From Neurospora tetrasperma FGSC 2508 (taxonomy: Eukaryota; Ascomycota; Sordariomycetes; Sordariales; Sordariaceae), in NCBI RefSeq assembly GCF_000213175.1, contig NW_009799102.1, positions 3,307,058-3,371,057 of the forward strand: a stretch of 64,000 nt of DNA, read 5' to 3'. Below are positions 44,024-55,323 of the stretch, piece by piece; position 1 is the stretch's first letter, and every line of letters begins with the position of its first letter. Made by a program: the position numbers and the translations under genes. The notes beneath the pieces were generated by a model. That model had not been told where the DNA came from. It did no database searches and saw only the letters and a program-made list of their open reading frames with translations.

Positions 44024-47000
44024 TGCGGTGGCACCAGTGGGCAGCCTGATTCTAGCTCGCGACGGCGTCCAGTACTATCTGCTGCTGCTGTTGTTGTAGC
44101 TGGCGACGAAGAGGACAGTATCGAGTTCCGAGTCGATGTCGGTGTCGGCCCCGGCGTGTGTATGGGGGACAGGAATTGGGGGGGCAGGGTCAAGGATTGT
44201 TTCTGAACTGAGATCGGGGTCGTCGTCGTCTGCGGTGAAAAAACATAAGGAGTGTTAACGCCTGGTCGCCTACTAGTCGTTCGTTCTTTCGTTTCGCGCT
44301 GCGGCGCTTCCAAGATTCGAGTTGGGATTCGTCTCTTTTCTTTTCTTTTTTGTTTTCCCCCCTATGCGACTTGCGACTTCCCAATCAGCCTCGAACCAGT
44401 GGCGGTCTCATTGGCCCAGGCAAGGAAAGAGCGAAAGTATCTCGGTCGGCGAGGCTGTCGTCATAACCGCATTGGACGAGGAAGGAAGGACATGTCTTGG
44501 GAAGCAGCCGACGAGTGTTGCACAAGGAACGGTTGATCAAGAAGGCAAAGCAAGGCGAGGAAAGAATGGCAGGGCAGAATGCGAGAGAGAGAAAAGTCGA
44601 AAGGAGGAAGGCACATACCAAGCGTTGTTACCTGTCCTGGGAAATACCTAGGTAGGTAGGTAGTACTGGCAGCAGCGCCGTCAAGGTTGCCCGGACGGTG
44701 CACTCTGCCACTCACTGTCACACACAGCACGCGATTCGGCGCCTGCAAGTCCAGGGATCTTGGATAAGGTGTACACTTCAGTTTGCCTGGGTAAGGTACC
44801 TAGTAGGTACGGTACCACCTGCAGGAGGTGCCTGAGCAAGATACCTAGAGGTATGTAAGGTAGGTAGGCAATAGGCTCCCCAGAGCGATAAACTTCAACA
44901 CCGTCCAGAACCCTCCAGTCAGGTCCCTTTGGCAACAGCTTGGAGGTACCGTTGCCGATTGTGAAGCGGGAGCCAAAACAATGGAGAAAATGGAAATGGG
45001 TAGAGTTTATCGACAAAGTGTCAATCATTACAACAAGGTGTCCGATCACAAGTGGAAGAGCTGGAGGGGAGGAGCACTGGGGATTCCAGGGGACGTGCAT
45101 CTGGAGACGAGATGGAGCAATATACAAGGTGCGCCCGGACTGTGATTTCGTTAGAGAAAGTCAAATCCTCGACCGCTTCTGCCACTTTGCGGCCTCAGCG
45201 TGCCCCCAAATCTCCCAATGCAATGACAACAAAAGTGCGAGATTGCTCGCACAAACATGGGGTGAACCATCGGAGTATGCTCGGTCTGGAGCCCCACGGA
45301 ATCAAGAATCTGGCACGAGTGATGGCCCGGACACGAGCTTGGGAGGGACTGGATGGGGTCACTGGAGGAGTCGCGAGAGGAGACGGGGCTGTCTTCTGGA
45401 CCATGGTGGAACAGGTTCCTTTGGAGTTCCTTTTTTTTTTTTTTTTTTTGCTTGTTTTTCATATTTTTGCTCTTATCTTTTTTTCTTTGTTCCACTCGCA
45501 AGGCTGCGTCAGTTTCTGCATGCTCGTCATCTTAGGCCCTCCTTTCCTGTTGTGACTTGGGACGAAACACTCTCTGCTGGCCAGGGGTCCAGGTCCAGTA
45601 CTCATCATGACCACCGACCCAACGGATGGACCCTTCTTCAACTCCCCAGAGGTACTCAACGAGTTAGCTAGGGGGGAAGGGGAAGAAGAAGGCTTCTCTT
45701 GGCGCCCAGAACCCACGGCCCCCAAGTGATTTACAGTGGCCGCCGTCTGCAACTGAACCCCTGGGCACTTGAGGTTAAGTCCATTGTTTCTCGCTTATGC
45801 AGTAGGTTCTGGGCCTGCTTCTTGCACTTCTTCCTCGCTTCCTCGCTTGTGACAGCTTGCCCTATTTTGCTCAAAAAAAGTGTTCCTGTCCCTGCCCATC
45901 AGGGTCAGGGTCAACAGTGAGAACGGACATGTGGTTGACAAGGGCACCACGCGTGGGTCCTCTTTTTTTTGACGACGGGAAGACGACCTATCCAGTTTGG
46001 AACCCGATTTCCATTCCTCTAGAGGTAGGACGGGATGCCCGTACAGTTTGCTTCTCCACCCCTGGTTCCGCGCCCGAGTTCATTCCATTTCAGTGCGGAA
46101 TTCCGTGAATCGCCTCGAGACGACGTGCAGACCTGAATAGCGATGCATGACATCTTCTACGCACAGGAAGCTCGGAGGGCGCAAGTCACGACGGCGGCAT
46201 TTAGCAGAACCACGACCGGTACAATTCTCCAGCGACAACACCATCCAATCACCAGCCAGCCGTTTTCACTTTTTTTTGGTTTTTTTCTCTTACACGAATC
46301 CCATAGACCGTGGGATTCAAGTCCTGGTGCCATACGCGAGACGGCATCCATTGACGACAACCATGGATCACAAGCGGGATCACAAATTTTGGCGAGCCCG
46401 CATTGGATAGCGAGCATCGACCCTGATGATGGCGACAAAACAAGGTTCCCTAGTTGTCTCGATCGATCAACCATGCGATTGCAAAGCAAGGGCGGGTCGA
46501 ATCCTTTCTTCTCAGTCACGTTCGGGGACTTCATCGGACTTTTCAAAAATAACCTCTCTCTTTCGAAAAACCTTGGAAGGATACCTACTCCGAAAGTCTT
46601 TGCTCGCCGTCTTACGGGAGCTCTGTATTACTACCTGCATAGCACATTCTTGACATCACGCGTGTGCCACCAAGATCACTTCTCACATCTCAATTTTTTT
46701 TCATTTTTACAACCTTTTATCCTTTTTTTCTTTGCTCGTTTCAGTCTTCAAAACACTCAACATCATGGTACGATGCGATAGCCGAGAGCCTGGTTTGCCT
46801 GGTCTGGTCGCCAATGGGTTCGCTTCCAACATGTTCATTTCCCAACCTGCCGGGTCCTAGGACGTTTCGATCGCCCACTATCGAGAGCCCCTCAAGGTCT
46901 GCCTGGGCAGATGCAATTCCCTCTGCCCCACACGCTAATAACAGCTCAACTTCGAAGGGGTGGGTACCTACCGAGGCCCCCCGACTGTCTGTTCAAGTCT

Positions 47001-49209
47001 CATCCTGAGACAAGTACGCTTTTCTTCTCTTCGTATATCGAACGATGGAAAATATCAAGGCGGCCAGCCATGTATTGCAAGGTGGGCACAACGGTAAGCA
47101 GAATGAGCGACAAACATACCTAGGTATCGGACAATTAAACCGACTGTCACAGAAAGATCCAGCCGCACACCTCCAGTGCCTTGTCCATCTGCGTGCTGCA
47201 AGATGCAATCACTCGCAGCAGCTTTGTACGGGGGTGAATCACTAGTTGACGCGCAGTTACGTATCCAATACAATCTCGTTTTTGTTCCTGCAGCGACCAC
47301 AAACGGACCAGCAGATCAATGGCAATCATGCCGTCACTCAATGCGATCAGTCGCCTATCACTGGCTGCTTGTCTAACGATGGCCCTCAGCTTTCTCCCCC
47401 CCCCTCTCTTCTTTCAAAGGCTTCCATGTCACAACATTCACGCAGGTTTCCCTACTCCTCCTTCAACACCGTTTGTCGATCCCGTTGTAGAGATAAGATC
47501 TTGAAACTCACTGCACCGTGCTGCCCAACGACGTCTACGTTTTTCCGTCCGAACTCTCGTCTTGAGGTCCCTGAGTCTGAGATCCCCCGAGACAAGAGTA
47601 CACGCATTTACGGACACAGGTACACACATACATATATACACACAGACACACTGTTTGCTTGAAAGACACGGGTAACGGCCGCGGTCCGCACTCGGATTGT
47701 GTAGAGACTCGAGCTAGACTCGAACATTTTCTTTTCAAGAGGGAAAGAAAAAAAGAAGTTTCTCGTATAGACCATCAAAAGGGCAACTGACATTGCGAAA
47801 CCTTGAGTCATCATGTCTCGAAGTGAGACCTCCGAGACCTTCGATACCATTGGTGTCAGTCAGTGGCTTCAATTCTAGGAACCCAAACACTACGTGTTCC
47901 CTTTTTCTTTTTCTTCGTGGTCCGCTCGTTTTCGAGCCAGTAGGCTTGAGAGGAAAGGTGTGATGCCAAACCGTAATGGTGGGTTCTCCGTATCACATCA
48001 TACAAAAAGTAATGGTACTCAACACTCAGCTTCCAGAGCGCAGTGGTGGGGGACTGGAAGCGAGGCAAAACACGGACGGGAGGGGAGGGAGGGAGGGAAA
48101 CCATCCACACCACCACCACCACCACCGGATGTTGAGCCATTTGCGGTTTTTTGGGACTTTCTCACCTCTGTCAAGCAGGTAACTTTCGAGTCGCATTACG
48201 TCAATAGCCAACGGTTAGGTTACCTCTCATCCCTCCCAGACTTCGGAGCCTCAGCTCATGGCCATGCAAATCATCTCGATCACCTAAGTAGAATGTCGCA
48301 CGGTACCTTTCTGGTAGGTACCCGGAGCTTCTTGGCGGACCTGTCGGCAGTTGCAACGGAATGGTCAACGGTTACGGTTTGCTGCAGCCGTTGCCCGTTG
48401 GACAAGCTCTCAAAATACATAGGTATGATGTGCATGACGAGCGAGCTAGGGAAGATGGAGACTCTGCTTGTTAAAACCTGCGATGCACACTTACGTAGGC
48501 TCAGAGGATCCCCATATGAACTAACTCCGACGAAAATCTTCTTCATTCACTTTCTCCATTATTGTTCCATGCCAGACCCTCCAAAAAAAAAAAAAAAAAA
48601 AAACAGTCGCCTCGCTTTTGGTTCAATACCAACTACGGCAAGTGATCAGCGACATTTACAGTAACAAGATTATGCCGGTAAGCGGCTGTAGCGAATGTAA
48701 CGGTCTTTTGATGAGTTTATGTATACTTAACCGTGTAGACTTGCACAGACACAGTCAGTGATATGTGTTGGTGACAAGGCTAGACCCGAAAGGGGTCAAA
48801 TTGACTGCGTTCCGATTGAGAATGAAAAAAAGAACTCATTACGACAGACTGCCATTGTCGTTGTCGATCAAACATTACTGGTGGCATTATGACGATGAGA
48901 TCGAATGCTACAATGATTGAATGGATAGGTACAGGTTTCCTTTTTTGAAAACTCGACTGGTCTTTCCCCTGTCTGCTGGTTTTATTGTGAAGTGCGGGGG
49001 AATAACGTCTTTTCTGTACTATACTTAGTTTTGCAGAATGTTGCTGATTCTATATAGGTTTATTGAAAGATGAAATGTTGTCACACAATGAAGCGATTCC
49101 CAAGTCGCTAGATGGTTGTGTGTGCGTTTGTGAAACACAAAGACAAGTAGGGCTATAGCTACTGGACCCAATACACCTTCCAATCAGAAATCGGACCATA
49201 TCAGTTCAA
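44024..49209. other. Gene-poor 5-kb region
   Basis: No coding sequence could be supported. The left end is the leader and promoter of the Lte1-like gene (CAG/CTG-type triplets near 44080-44100). Several TACCTAGGTAGGTAGGTAG-like clusters occur at 44640-44665 and 44795-44870. Other features are poly(T) at 45431-45449, CACACATACATATATACACAC near 47623-47645, (CCA)n near 48102-48127 and poly(A) at 48583-48603. The longest open frames (44940-45671, 47894-48664, 46143-46781) run through homopolymer tracts, giving Phe or Lys runs, and have no domain. Confidence 0.5.
48583..48603. repeat. Poly(A) tract of 21
   Basis: Uninterrupted A run (GACCCTCC then 21 A, then CAGTCGC). Simple sequence; one of several homopolymer tracts of about 16-30 bases in gene-poor parts of this window. 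Confidence 0.85.
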
Positions 49210-49301
49210 TCGGGTATGGTGTAGCGGTAACATCGTTGACTCTCACTTCTCAGGAGTGACTGCTCTCTCAACAGCCCCGGGTTCGACTCCCGGTATCCGA
49301 G
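49210..49301 (+). tRNA. tRNA-Glu (anticodon CUC) with 21-nt intron
   Basis: The acceptor stem TCGGGTA pairs with TATCCGA (one G-U), and the discriminator base is G at 49301. The anticodon stem GTTGA (49235-49239) pairs with TCAAC (49268-49272). The seven-base loop C-T-CTC-A-C gives anticodon CTC at 49242-49244 (Glu, codon GAG). A 21-nt intron (49246-49266, CTTCTCAGGAGTGACTGCTCT) sits after position 37, the canonical place for eukaryotic nuclear tRNA introns. The T arm CCGGG-TTCGACT-CCCGG supplies the B box (GGTTCGACTCC), and the A box is TGGTGTAGCGGT. A T run for RNA polymerase III termination follows at once. Confidence 0.93.
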
Positions 49302-50206
49302 TCTCAACATTTTTTTTAGCAAGATCTTGTAATTTATTTGGGTTGGTGATGTTTTGCTTGTTGCTTGTCGCACATTTGTTTCTGGCTGTGTTTTCCTTTT
49401 TCTAGTGTGTGTTTTCTTCTTCTTTTTTTTTTTTTTTTCCTGTCTGGTTTATCCATGGACATCGGGGGAACAGTCGCTTTCTGTAACATGTTTCATTTCG
49501 CTGAATGTTTTGGAACTTTCGCGTGAAAACAGTCAAAGGCATGCTGATGAATGAGAACATCGAATTCGGTTCCGGTACAATGCATGTTTTTCTCTGGACA
49601 TGATGGTCCTTACAGCTCAGACAATAAAGATTCAATCAACTGCAAAACCTTGTCCCACTTCTAATTATGTTAACCCGGCGTGTGGTTGAGAGAACAAAAA
49701 CGAACATGGACACTTCAACGTTATCCACCCTACTAGGGAAGGAAGGCCGTTGCAAGGCTGTGATATGCCTCCTTATGACTTGGAACCACGCCGGCCAGAG
49801 TCTATTAGGGATTATTTGGTCCAGGAAGGAGTTTGAAGATTGGGTAGAAGATAAAATCAAGACGCATGCATGCGAGCAAAAGTATACTGAAGGTGTGATG
49901 TAGTGGACTGAATACATTGGTTTGGTTTGTTCATACGAACACTTTGTTACGACAATGTCTCGAATTTCGAGAACATTTGTGAGATCGATAGTTTATCTCC
50001 ATCTTGGTGTATGATAGATAACTCTTCAGGCACAGAGGTTACACCTTTCAAATATGCACAATATCAGAATTACCATAGGTGTCAAGGATATAGCATGCCA
50101 CGAACCAACAAAATTCCAATTCATCAAAAGGGTATATACGCCTCATACGCCTCTACGTCTTAGAAAATGAACCATTACCATCAACTCCCATTACCCAAGA
50201 AGCTAC
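49302..50206. other. Spacer between tRNA-Glu and spb4
   Basis: About 0.9 kb holding a T-rich run near 49423-49438 and the spb4 3' UTR. No gene was recognised; the 78-codon open frame at 49667-49903 has no domain. Confidence 0.45.
49310..49317 (+). terminator. RNA polymerase III terminator
   Basis: Eight T residues begin eight bases after the end of the tRNA-Glu gene, as expected for polymerase III termination. Confidence 0.8.
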
Positions 50207-52235
50207 TCAATCATCAAACCCACCAAACTCATCATCACTATCGTCCACCTTCTTCACCGGAGCCTTCGGCTTGGGCGGGTTCGCCGCAAGCGCAGCTGCC
50301 CTCTCCTCCGCCGCCTTGGCCTCGTTCCGTTTCCTCACCTCCTCAATCATCTGCTCCAGCTTGAGATGCTCCTCCTTCTCTTTCTCTGTCATCTCGCTGA
50401 ACTTCTTGGCCTCCCTCTTTCTCCTCTTCTTCTCGCGCCTCTGCAGTTTCGTCTCCTCCTGCTCCGCCTTGCCGCTCCACGCCTCGTTCTTCTTGCGCTT
50501 GTCGCCCGTGTTCTCCTCCTGTGCCCGCTTTGCCTTCTCCTCCTTCCACTTGGCCAGCTCTTCCTGACGCTTTTTCTCGCGCACCTTGTCCTTGAAAGGA
50601 ATCTCTTCCGTGTTGATGCCCAGACCCAGAGAGCGGTCGATCTTGGCTTCGCGGACTTCGGGCATCTTGGGCAGCTCGAGGAGGCCGTAGCCCTTGGCTA
50701 GGTCGAGCCAGTCGAGGTCGGCGATGCGGAAGATGGAAGAAGCTTGGTGTTCGATGTAGGAGCGCGTCCAGGAGACGAAAGCGAGCTGGGCCATCTGGAA
50801 GATCTCGCGGTCGGCGAGGGCTTGCGATCGGAAGGCGGCGGAGACGCGCTCAACTTCATCGGGGGTGACAGAAATGGCGGGCTTCTCCAGGGGCGTGATG
50901 GGGGTTTGGCGGACTTCAAGAAGCTGTACATAGCCTTCCTCGCGACCCGGTTGGAGCAGAACGACTGCGAGACCACGACGGCCGGCGCGGCCGGCACGAC
51001 CGCAGCGGTGAATGAAAACCTTGGTGTCGGTGGGCGGGTCGTGCTGAATGACGAGGTCGACTTGGGGGATATCGAGACCGCGGGCGGCGAGATCGGTAGT
51101 GAGGAGGACCATGGGCGAGGTGGTGTTGACGAAACGCTCATAGTTCTTTTCGCGGACTTTGGGTTCGAGTTTGCCGTGCAGGGAGGTGACGGAAAAACCG
51201 GCGGGCAGGACGGCGCCGAGGATACGACTGAAGTACTTGACGGCCATGCAGGAAGAGAAGAAGATGATGGATCGCTGGGGCCTGGGCTCGAGCTTTTCGA
51301 GGAGCTGGACAATTGCTGGCATTTTCTGACTGGCTGGGGTGACAAGGTAACTCATCTGTAGAGACATTGGTGTTTTCCTCTCTTGAATTATGCCACCGTC
51401 CTTCAGACTCTTCACTCTGACGGTGATCTTGTGTGGGTACAGTAGACCAACCGTAATCAGCCTCTCAACGGCGTCACTGAGCGAAGCACTGAAAAGACCG
51501 GTACGGCGCTGCTTCGGAAGATATCCGAGAATGCGGTTGAGCTCGTTCGCAAAACCCATATCGAGAAGGCGATCGGCCTCGTCCATAATGAGAACCTCAA
51601 AGGTAGACGCGGGAGCCTTGACGTATGCGCTCGACAAGAGTTCGGCAAGACGGCCGGGAGTACCAATTAGGAGATTCGGGGAAAGACGAAGGAATGTACC
51701 GAGATCCTCGGCAGCCTTGGTGGTGCCTCCGACAAGTAGTTGGGGGACAACGACAGGCTGGGTTGCTGTTGGGCGCTTCTCGTCGCTTTTGGCGTGGGAA
51801 ATGGCTTCAGCGGAGGGTTCGTGAAACTTGATGAGGGAAACGAGGACATTGTAAATCTGGGTTGCAAGTTCGCGAGTGGGCGAGATGATAATGCCTTGGA
51901 CATGGTTTCGCTTGGCTGGCTCTTCGCCGCGCAGGAGTTTCTGTTGCAGGATTGGTTAGCATATGATCATCTTCAGCTGGTAGACGGTCAGAGATCCGGC
52001 TTACCTCAACTACCGGAATCAAGAAGGCAAGTGTCTTTCCACTGCCTGTTACTGCCTCGACGACAACATCCTTGTTGCCACGGAAGAGCTCAAGGCATGA
52101 CTTTTGAACGGGAGTCGGCTGGGTAAAGCCCATGGAGGAGAGGTAGTCGAGAATCCATTGGGCGAGAGGAGGCGTGAGAGCGTCCCAAGACCTTGGAGGC
52201 TTCCGGACCTTAGTCTGCGGCTGGGTAGGCGCCAT
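50207..52235 (-). CDS. spb4: ATP-dependent rRNA helicase Spb4 (DEAD-box)
   Basis: Two exons, 52005-52235 and 50207-51940, with a 64-bp intron (GTAAGC...CAACAG), giving 654 residues. The helicase motifs are complete: Q motif (GFTQPTPVQ), motif I AVTGSGKT, Ia PTRELA, Ib [15 protein letters not shown] ([10 protein letters not shown]), III SAS (GLFSASLSD), [14 protein letters not shown] and [15 protein letters not shown]. The C-terminal extension after the helicase core has the DUF4217 region ([41 protein letters not shown]). This marks the Spb4/Dbp10/Has1 group, and the ADLDW...LPKMPE form fits Spb4. A Lys/Glu-rich coiled-coil tail ends in an acidic [12 protein letters not shown]. Spb4 acts in the nucleolus on 25S rRNA during late pre-60S assembly. 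It is divergent to the Dgk1-like gene. Confidence 0.94.
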
Positions 52236-54120
52236 ATTGATTATGTGGTTGGCGGAGTATCGGGGCGTTGTAATCGATCCCTGAAGCTCTGCGTGTTGCC
52301 CGTGATGATGGCAATGCGATGCTGTTGAAACAAAAATTGGCCTGGCGACCATCCAAACAATCTTTATCTTATCTACCTATCGATAAAGCTAGCGTGAGCG
52401 TAACCTCGCAAGTTGCATACAGTACACAGCAGTACGTACGTAGTATGCACGAAGCGGTACTTAGGGAACTTCTACTGTACTTAGGTAACCCCACGGCCAC
52501 ACGACGTGTCGAAAGCGGAAACTGGCCTTGGTCCATTTCCCTTCACTTCTTTCGAACTCAATTTGATCGGTTTAAACCCCAAGATCTTCCTATTAGATTT
52601 CAGTACAAGAGACAGCTTTCGGATCTTCACGATCGTCTGTTGTTGCTAATGCAATAATCAGATATTGGACTGTGGGTCTCATCGAAGAACCCATGCAGCC
52701 ACGGCAACCTGATAAAGGCTTGATCCAATTTGCTTACATGGTATAGGTACATAGTGTAATGCTACAACTGAAGGTGTCAATATCCAGCTCGACTAAGCTC
52801 CAGTGGCTCCCAAAAATTCAAGTCTGCGTCGCCTTCATCCAACCTTCTTTGACGACTGGCCGTCTGCTCAAGTCCATGATAGGAAGACATGATACATAAG
52901 AACGCTTAAACCAATTTTATATGAAGAGGGGATTGTGTGCAAAGAAACCCTCATCAGCCGAAATCAACGAAAGTGGTAAACCCCAACGGTTGAGCCAAGT
53001 ACAAAGTTTCTTTTCAACAAGGCACGGCAATATACGATGGTACCTATAGGTATATCGAGCAAAGCCAAGAACTGGAAATGGCGGCATTCGCGCCCAACCG
53101 TCTTCCCTTCAGTTCAGTCTCAACTTCCTGTCACATGCAAGGTCGCGTTGCTGTGTGCTGTTGCTGCTCTTGAAAGGCCACCACCCACCGATGTCATCAC
53201 GCCTTGCCGCAGTTGGGGTAACGGACCAGGGCAATGAGCTGGGGAGCCCGGTGCAACCACCTGAAGCGCAACGCAGGACACGCGCCGGCTGATTCCCACT
53301 CGCACTCATGGCCGGGCATCCGCAACAGCCGAAATTTCTGTTCTTCACAAACACCGAACCACTGTCATTCGTCTATGATCGTCATCACTGGATCCTAAAC
53401 CAAGTCCAGCCCAGGGTAACGTGCCACCTCAGCCACCGAGTACCGGTACAGTTTCTTTTTTTTCCTGCTTTGCACATCTCTTTTTTTTTTTTTTTTTTTT
53501 ACTTGCTGTCAAGATACCCTTCTTTTTCCTGGACCTGAACCCTCCATATCCTATCGATTCGGCAGAAGAGTCAAGAAGAACCAACACTTACCAATCAGAA
53601 GCATCATTACTCGTCTTGATGCCACCACGGGTTTCCCTAATTTGCTGCCTTACTTGACTAACGAACCCGGTCCGTCTTGGTTACAAGTCACCTATCCCCG
53701 GCCCCCCGGTCACCCGTCCCGCCTCAGCTCAGCTTGGAGGTTGGAGCCCTCCCATTCTTCCACTTGTCATCTTTCAAAAATCCCGCCAACTTTTTTCTGA
53801 ACCCTTTCCCCCCGGCAAGCCATGCGGTGGAGTCATTCTCCGCCGCATCGTCTACAACAACTTTCACGCTGGATTCCTTCGCCCAACACGTAGCGGCCTT
53901 GTTTTCCCGAAACCAACAAATACACCACCGACACCAACAACCCGCTACCTCTCCCTGTACTAGTTGGTCTTCGGCATACGACTGCTTGACCGGCGCGCGC
54001 GAGTCTAGAAAAGATAGCCACATCCACTCTTCCTTCTGGCCCCTGCGCTTCTACGACCTGCAACGTATCCTCTCGGGCGCCATCTCGCTGCCCGCCCTGC
54101 CTCCCTTCCCCTACGACAAT
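52236..54120. other. Divergent spacer between spb4 and dgk1-like
   Basis: About 1.9 kb. It holds both promoters. The left part contains TACCTATCGATAAAGC and ACTTAGGTAACC elements. A 20-base T tract lies at 53481-53500. The 440 bases before 54121 are an open, C/T-rich leader in frame with the downstream gene but lack an in-frame ATG. Confidence 0.5.
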
Positions 54121-55323
54121 ATGCCTACGCGTAGCAGTATCCCGGCGACGCCTCGGATCATCTCGCCCAGCCCGACACCCTCGGAACGCGATGCGCTAGA
54201 CTCATACACGGGGCCCATGACCAGGGCTGCGAGGAGACGGCTGGCCACACCGTTACCTGTTAGTGAAGAGGGCAACGAGGAGGATGGCGTGCCCGCTCTA
54301 CGGAAAGCGCGCACAAGAAGCAGAAGCCCGGTAGAGACGCGCCCAACGGCCGGCCGGCGGACATCCAAAAAGAGAACCACCAAGACCGCCGATGCGAAAA
54401 CGACTTCCACAGGCTCGACAGCAGCCGCGCCCAAGGGAGACATGGCCGTGTCGTCCGAAAATCAGGAGAGGGAGGTATCGAACGGTCACCTGCTGCCACC
54501 ACAACCGGCAGGCTATACAGGCTGGGGCTGGAAAGACATTAGTCGCAGTCCGAGCCCGCTTGGCCTGATCCCAATCCACAGGCACTGGAAGGCCTTTATA
54601 CACAAGCACGAGGTACCGAGGAAAGCGCTCCACGTGTCCATCGGCTTCTTTGTCGTATGGCTCTATCTGTCGGGAACGCAGACACTGTCGGTGTGCCCTT
54701 ACCTCATGGCTGCCCTAATACCCATCGCGGCGGTGGACGTTCTCCGGCACCACAACGCGTCCTTTAACCGGCTCTACGTCAAGGTCCTGGGGGCGCTGAT
54801 GCGTGAGAGCGAGTTTACGGGTTACAATGGCGTCATTTTCTACCTGCTCGGAGCCTGGATCGTCCTGGGCTTCTTCCCCAAGGACGTCGGTGTCGTGGGC
54901 ACTCTGATGCTTAGCTGGTGTGACACTGCGGCAAGTACGTTTGGACGGCTGTACGGCCGTTACACACCCCGTATTCGAAGCGGCAAGTCGCTTGCCGGGT
55001 CCTTGGCTGCATTTCTGGTCGGTGTGGGCACCTCTGCCTTCTTCTGGGGCTGGCTGGTGCCTACCAAGGGCCCCATGCCCGGCGACGAGCTCTTCATGTT
55101 TACAGGCACCCTTCGCCTGCCCCAGCTCCTGTCGGAAGCGGTCGGGCTTACCCCGGCTCAGGCGACGATCTCGGGTGGCCTTGCTCTGGGCATCATGAGC
55201 ATTTGGTCTGGCTTCGTCGCTGCGGCGAGTGAGGTGGCTAACGTCTGCGGACTGGATGACAACCTCACGATCCCCGTCCTGAGTGGTCTCGGTATCTGGG
55301 GGTTCCTGAAGATTTTTGGCTAA
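54121..55323 (+). CDS. dgk1: Dgk1-like CTP-dependent diacylglycerol kinase
   Basis: Single exon, 400 residues, starting at MPTRSSIPATPRI (ATG at 54121); the frame is open for 148 codons further upstream but contains no ATG there. The N-terminal 160 residues are Ser/Thr/Arg-rich and disordered, with a basic KKRTTKT segment. The C-terminal part is a multi-membrane domain of the CTP transferase type: KALHVSIGFFVVWLYLSG, CPYLMAALIPIAAVDVLRHH, NRLYVKVLGALMRESE, GVIFYLLGAWIVLGFF and LSWCDTAASTFGRLYGR with SGKSLAGSLAAFLVG. In yeast, Dgk1 resides in the ER/nuclear envelope, phosphorylates diacylglycerol using CTP and opposes the Pah1 lipin. Length and topology agree. The long disordered N-terminus is longer than in yeast. 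Confidence 0.9.
   Translation: MPTRSSIPATPRIISPSPTPSERDALDSYTGPMTRAARRRLATPLPVSEEGNEEDGVPALRKARTRSRSPVETRPTAGRRTSKKRTTKTADAKTTSTGSTAAAPKGDMAVSSENQEREVSNGHLLPPQPAGYTGWGWKDISRSPSPLGLIPIHRHWKAFIHKHEVPRKALHVSIGFFVVWLYLSGTQTLSVCPYLMAALIPIAAVDVLRHHNASFNRLYVKVLGALMRESEFTGYNGVIFYLLGAWIVLGFFPKDVGVVGTLMLSWCDTAASTFGRLYGRYTPRIRSGKSLAGSLAAFLVGVGTSAFFWGWLVPTKGPMPGDELFMFTGTLRLPQLLSEAVGLTPAQATISGGLALGIMSIWSGFVAAASEVANVCGLDDNLTIPVLSGLGIWGFLKIFG

Noticed and set aside
44940-45671. 243-codon plus-strand open frame
   Set aside because: Runs through a poly(T) tract giving a Phe run, has no domain, and overlaps other open frames on both strands.
46143-46781. 212-codon plus-strand open frame
   Set aside because: Low-complexity Phe-rich translation from T tracts; no recognisable domain and no supporting splice partners.
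47894-48664. 256-codon plus-strand open frame
   Set aside because: Contains poly-Pro and poly-Lys stretches from (CCA)n and poly(A), and has no domain or codon signature.
53677-54120. N-terminal extension of the Dgk1-like protein
   Set aside because: The frame is open, but its apparent first codon is TTG and no in-frame ATG exists before 54121. The sequence is C/T-rich leader.
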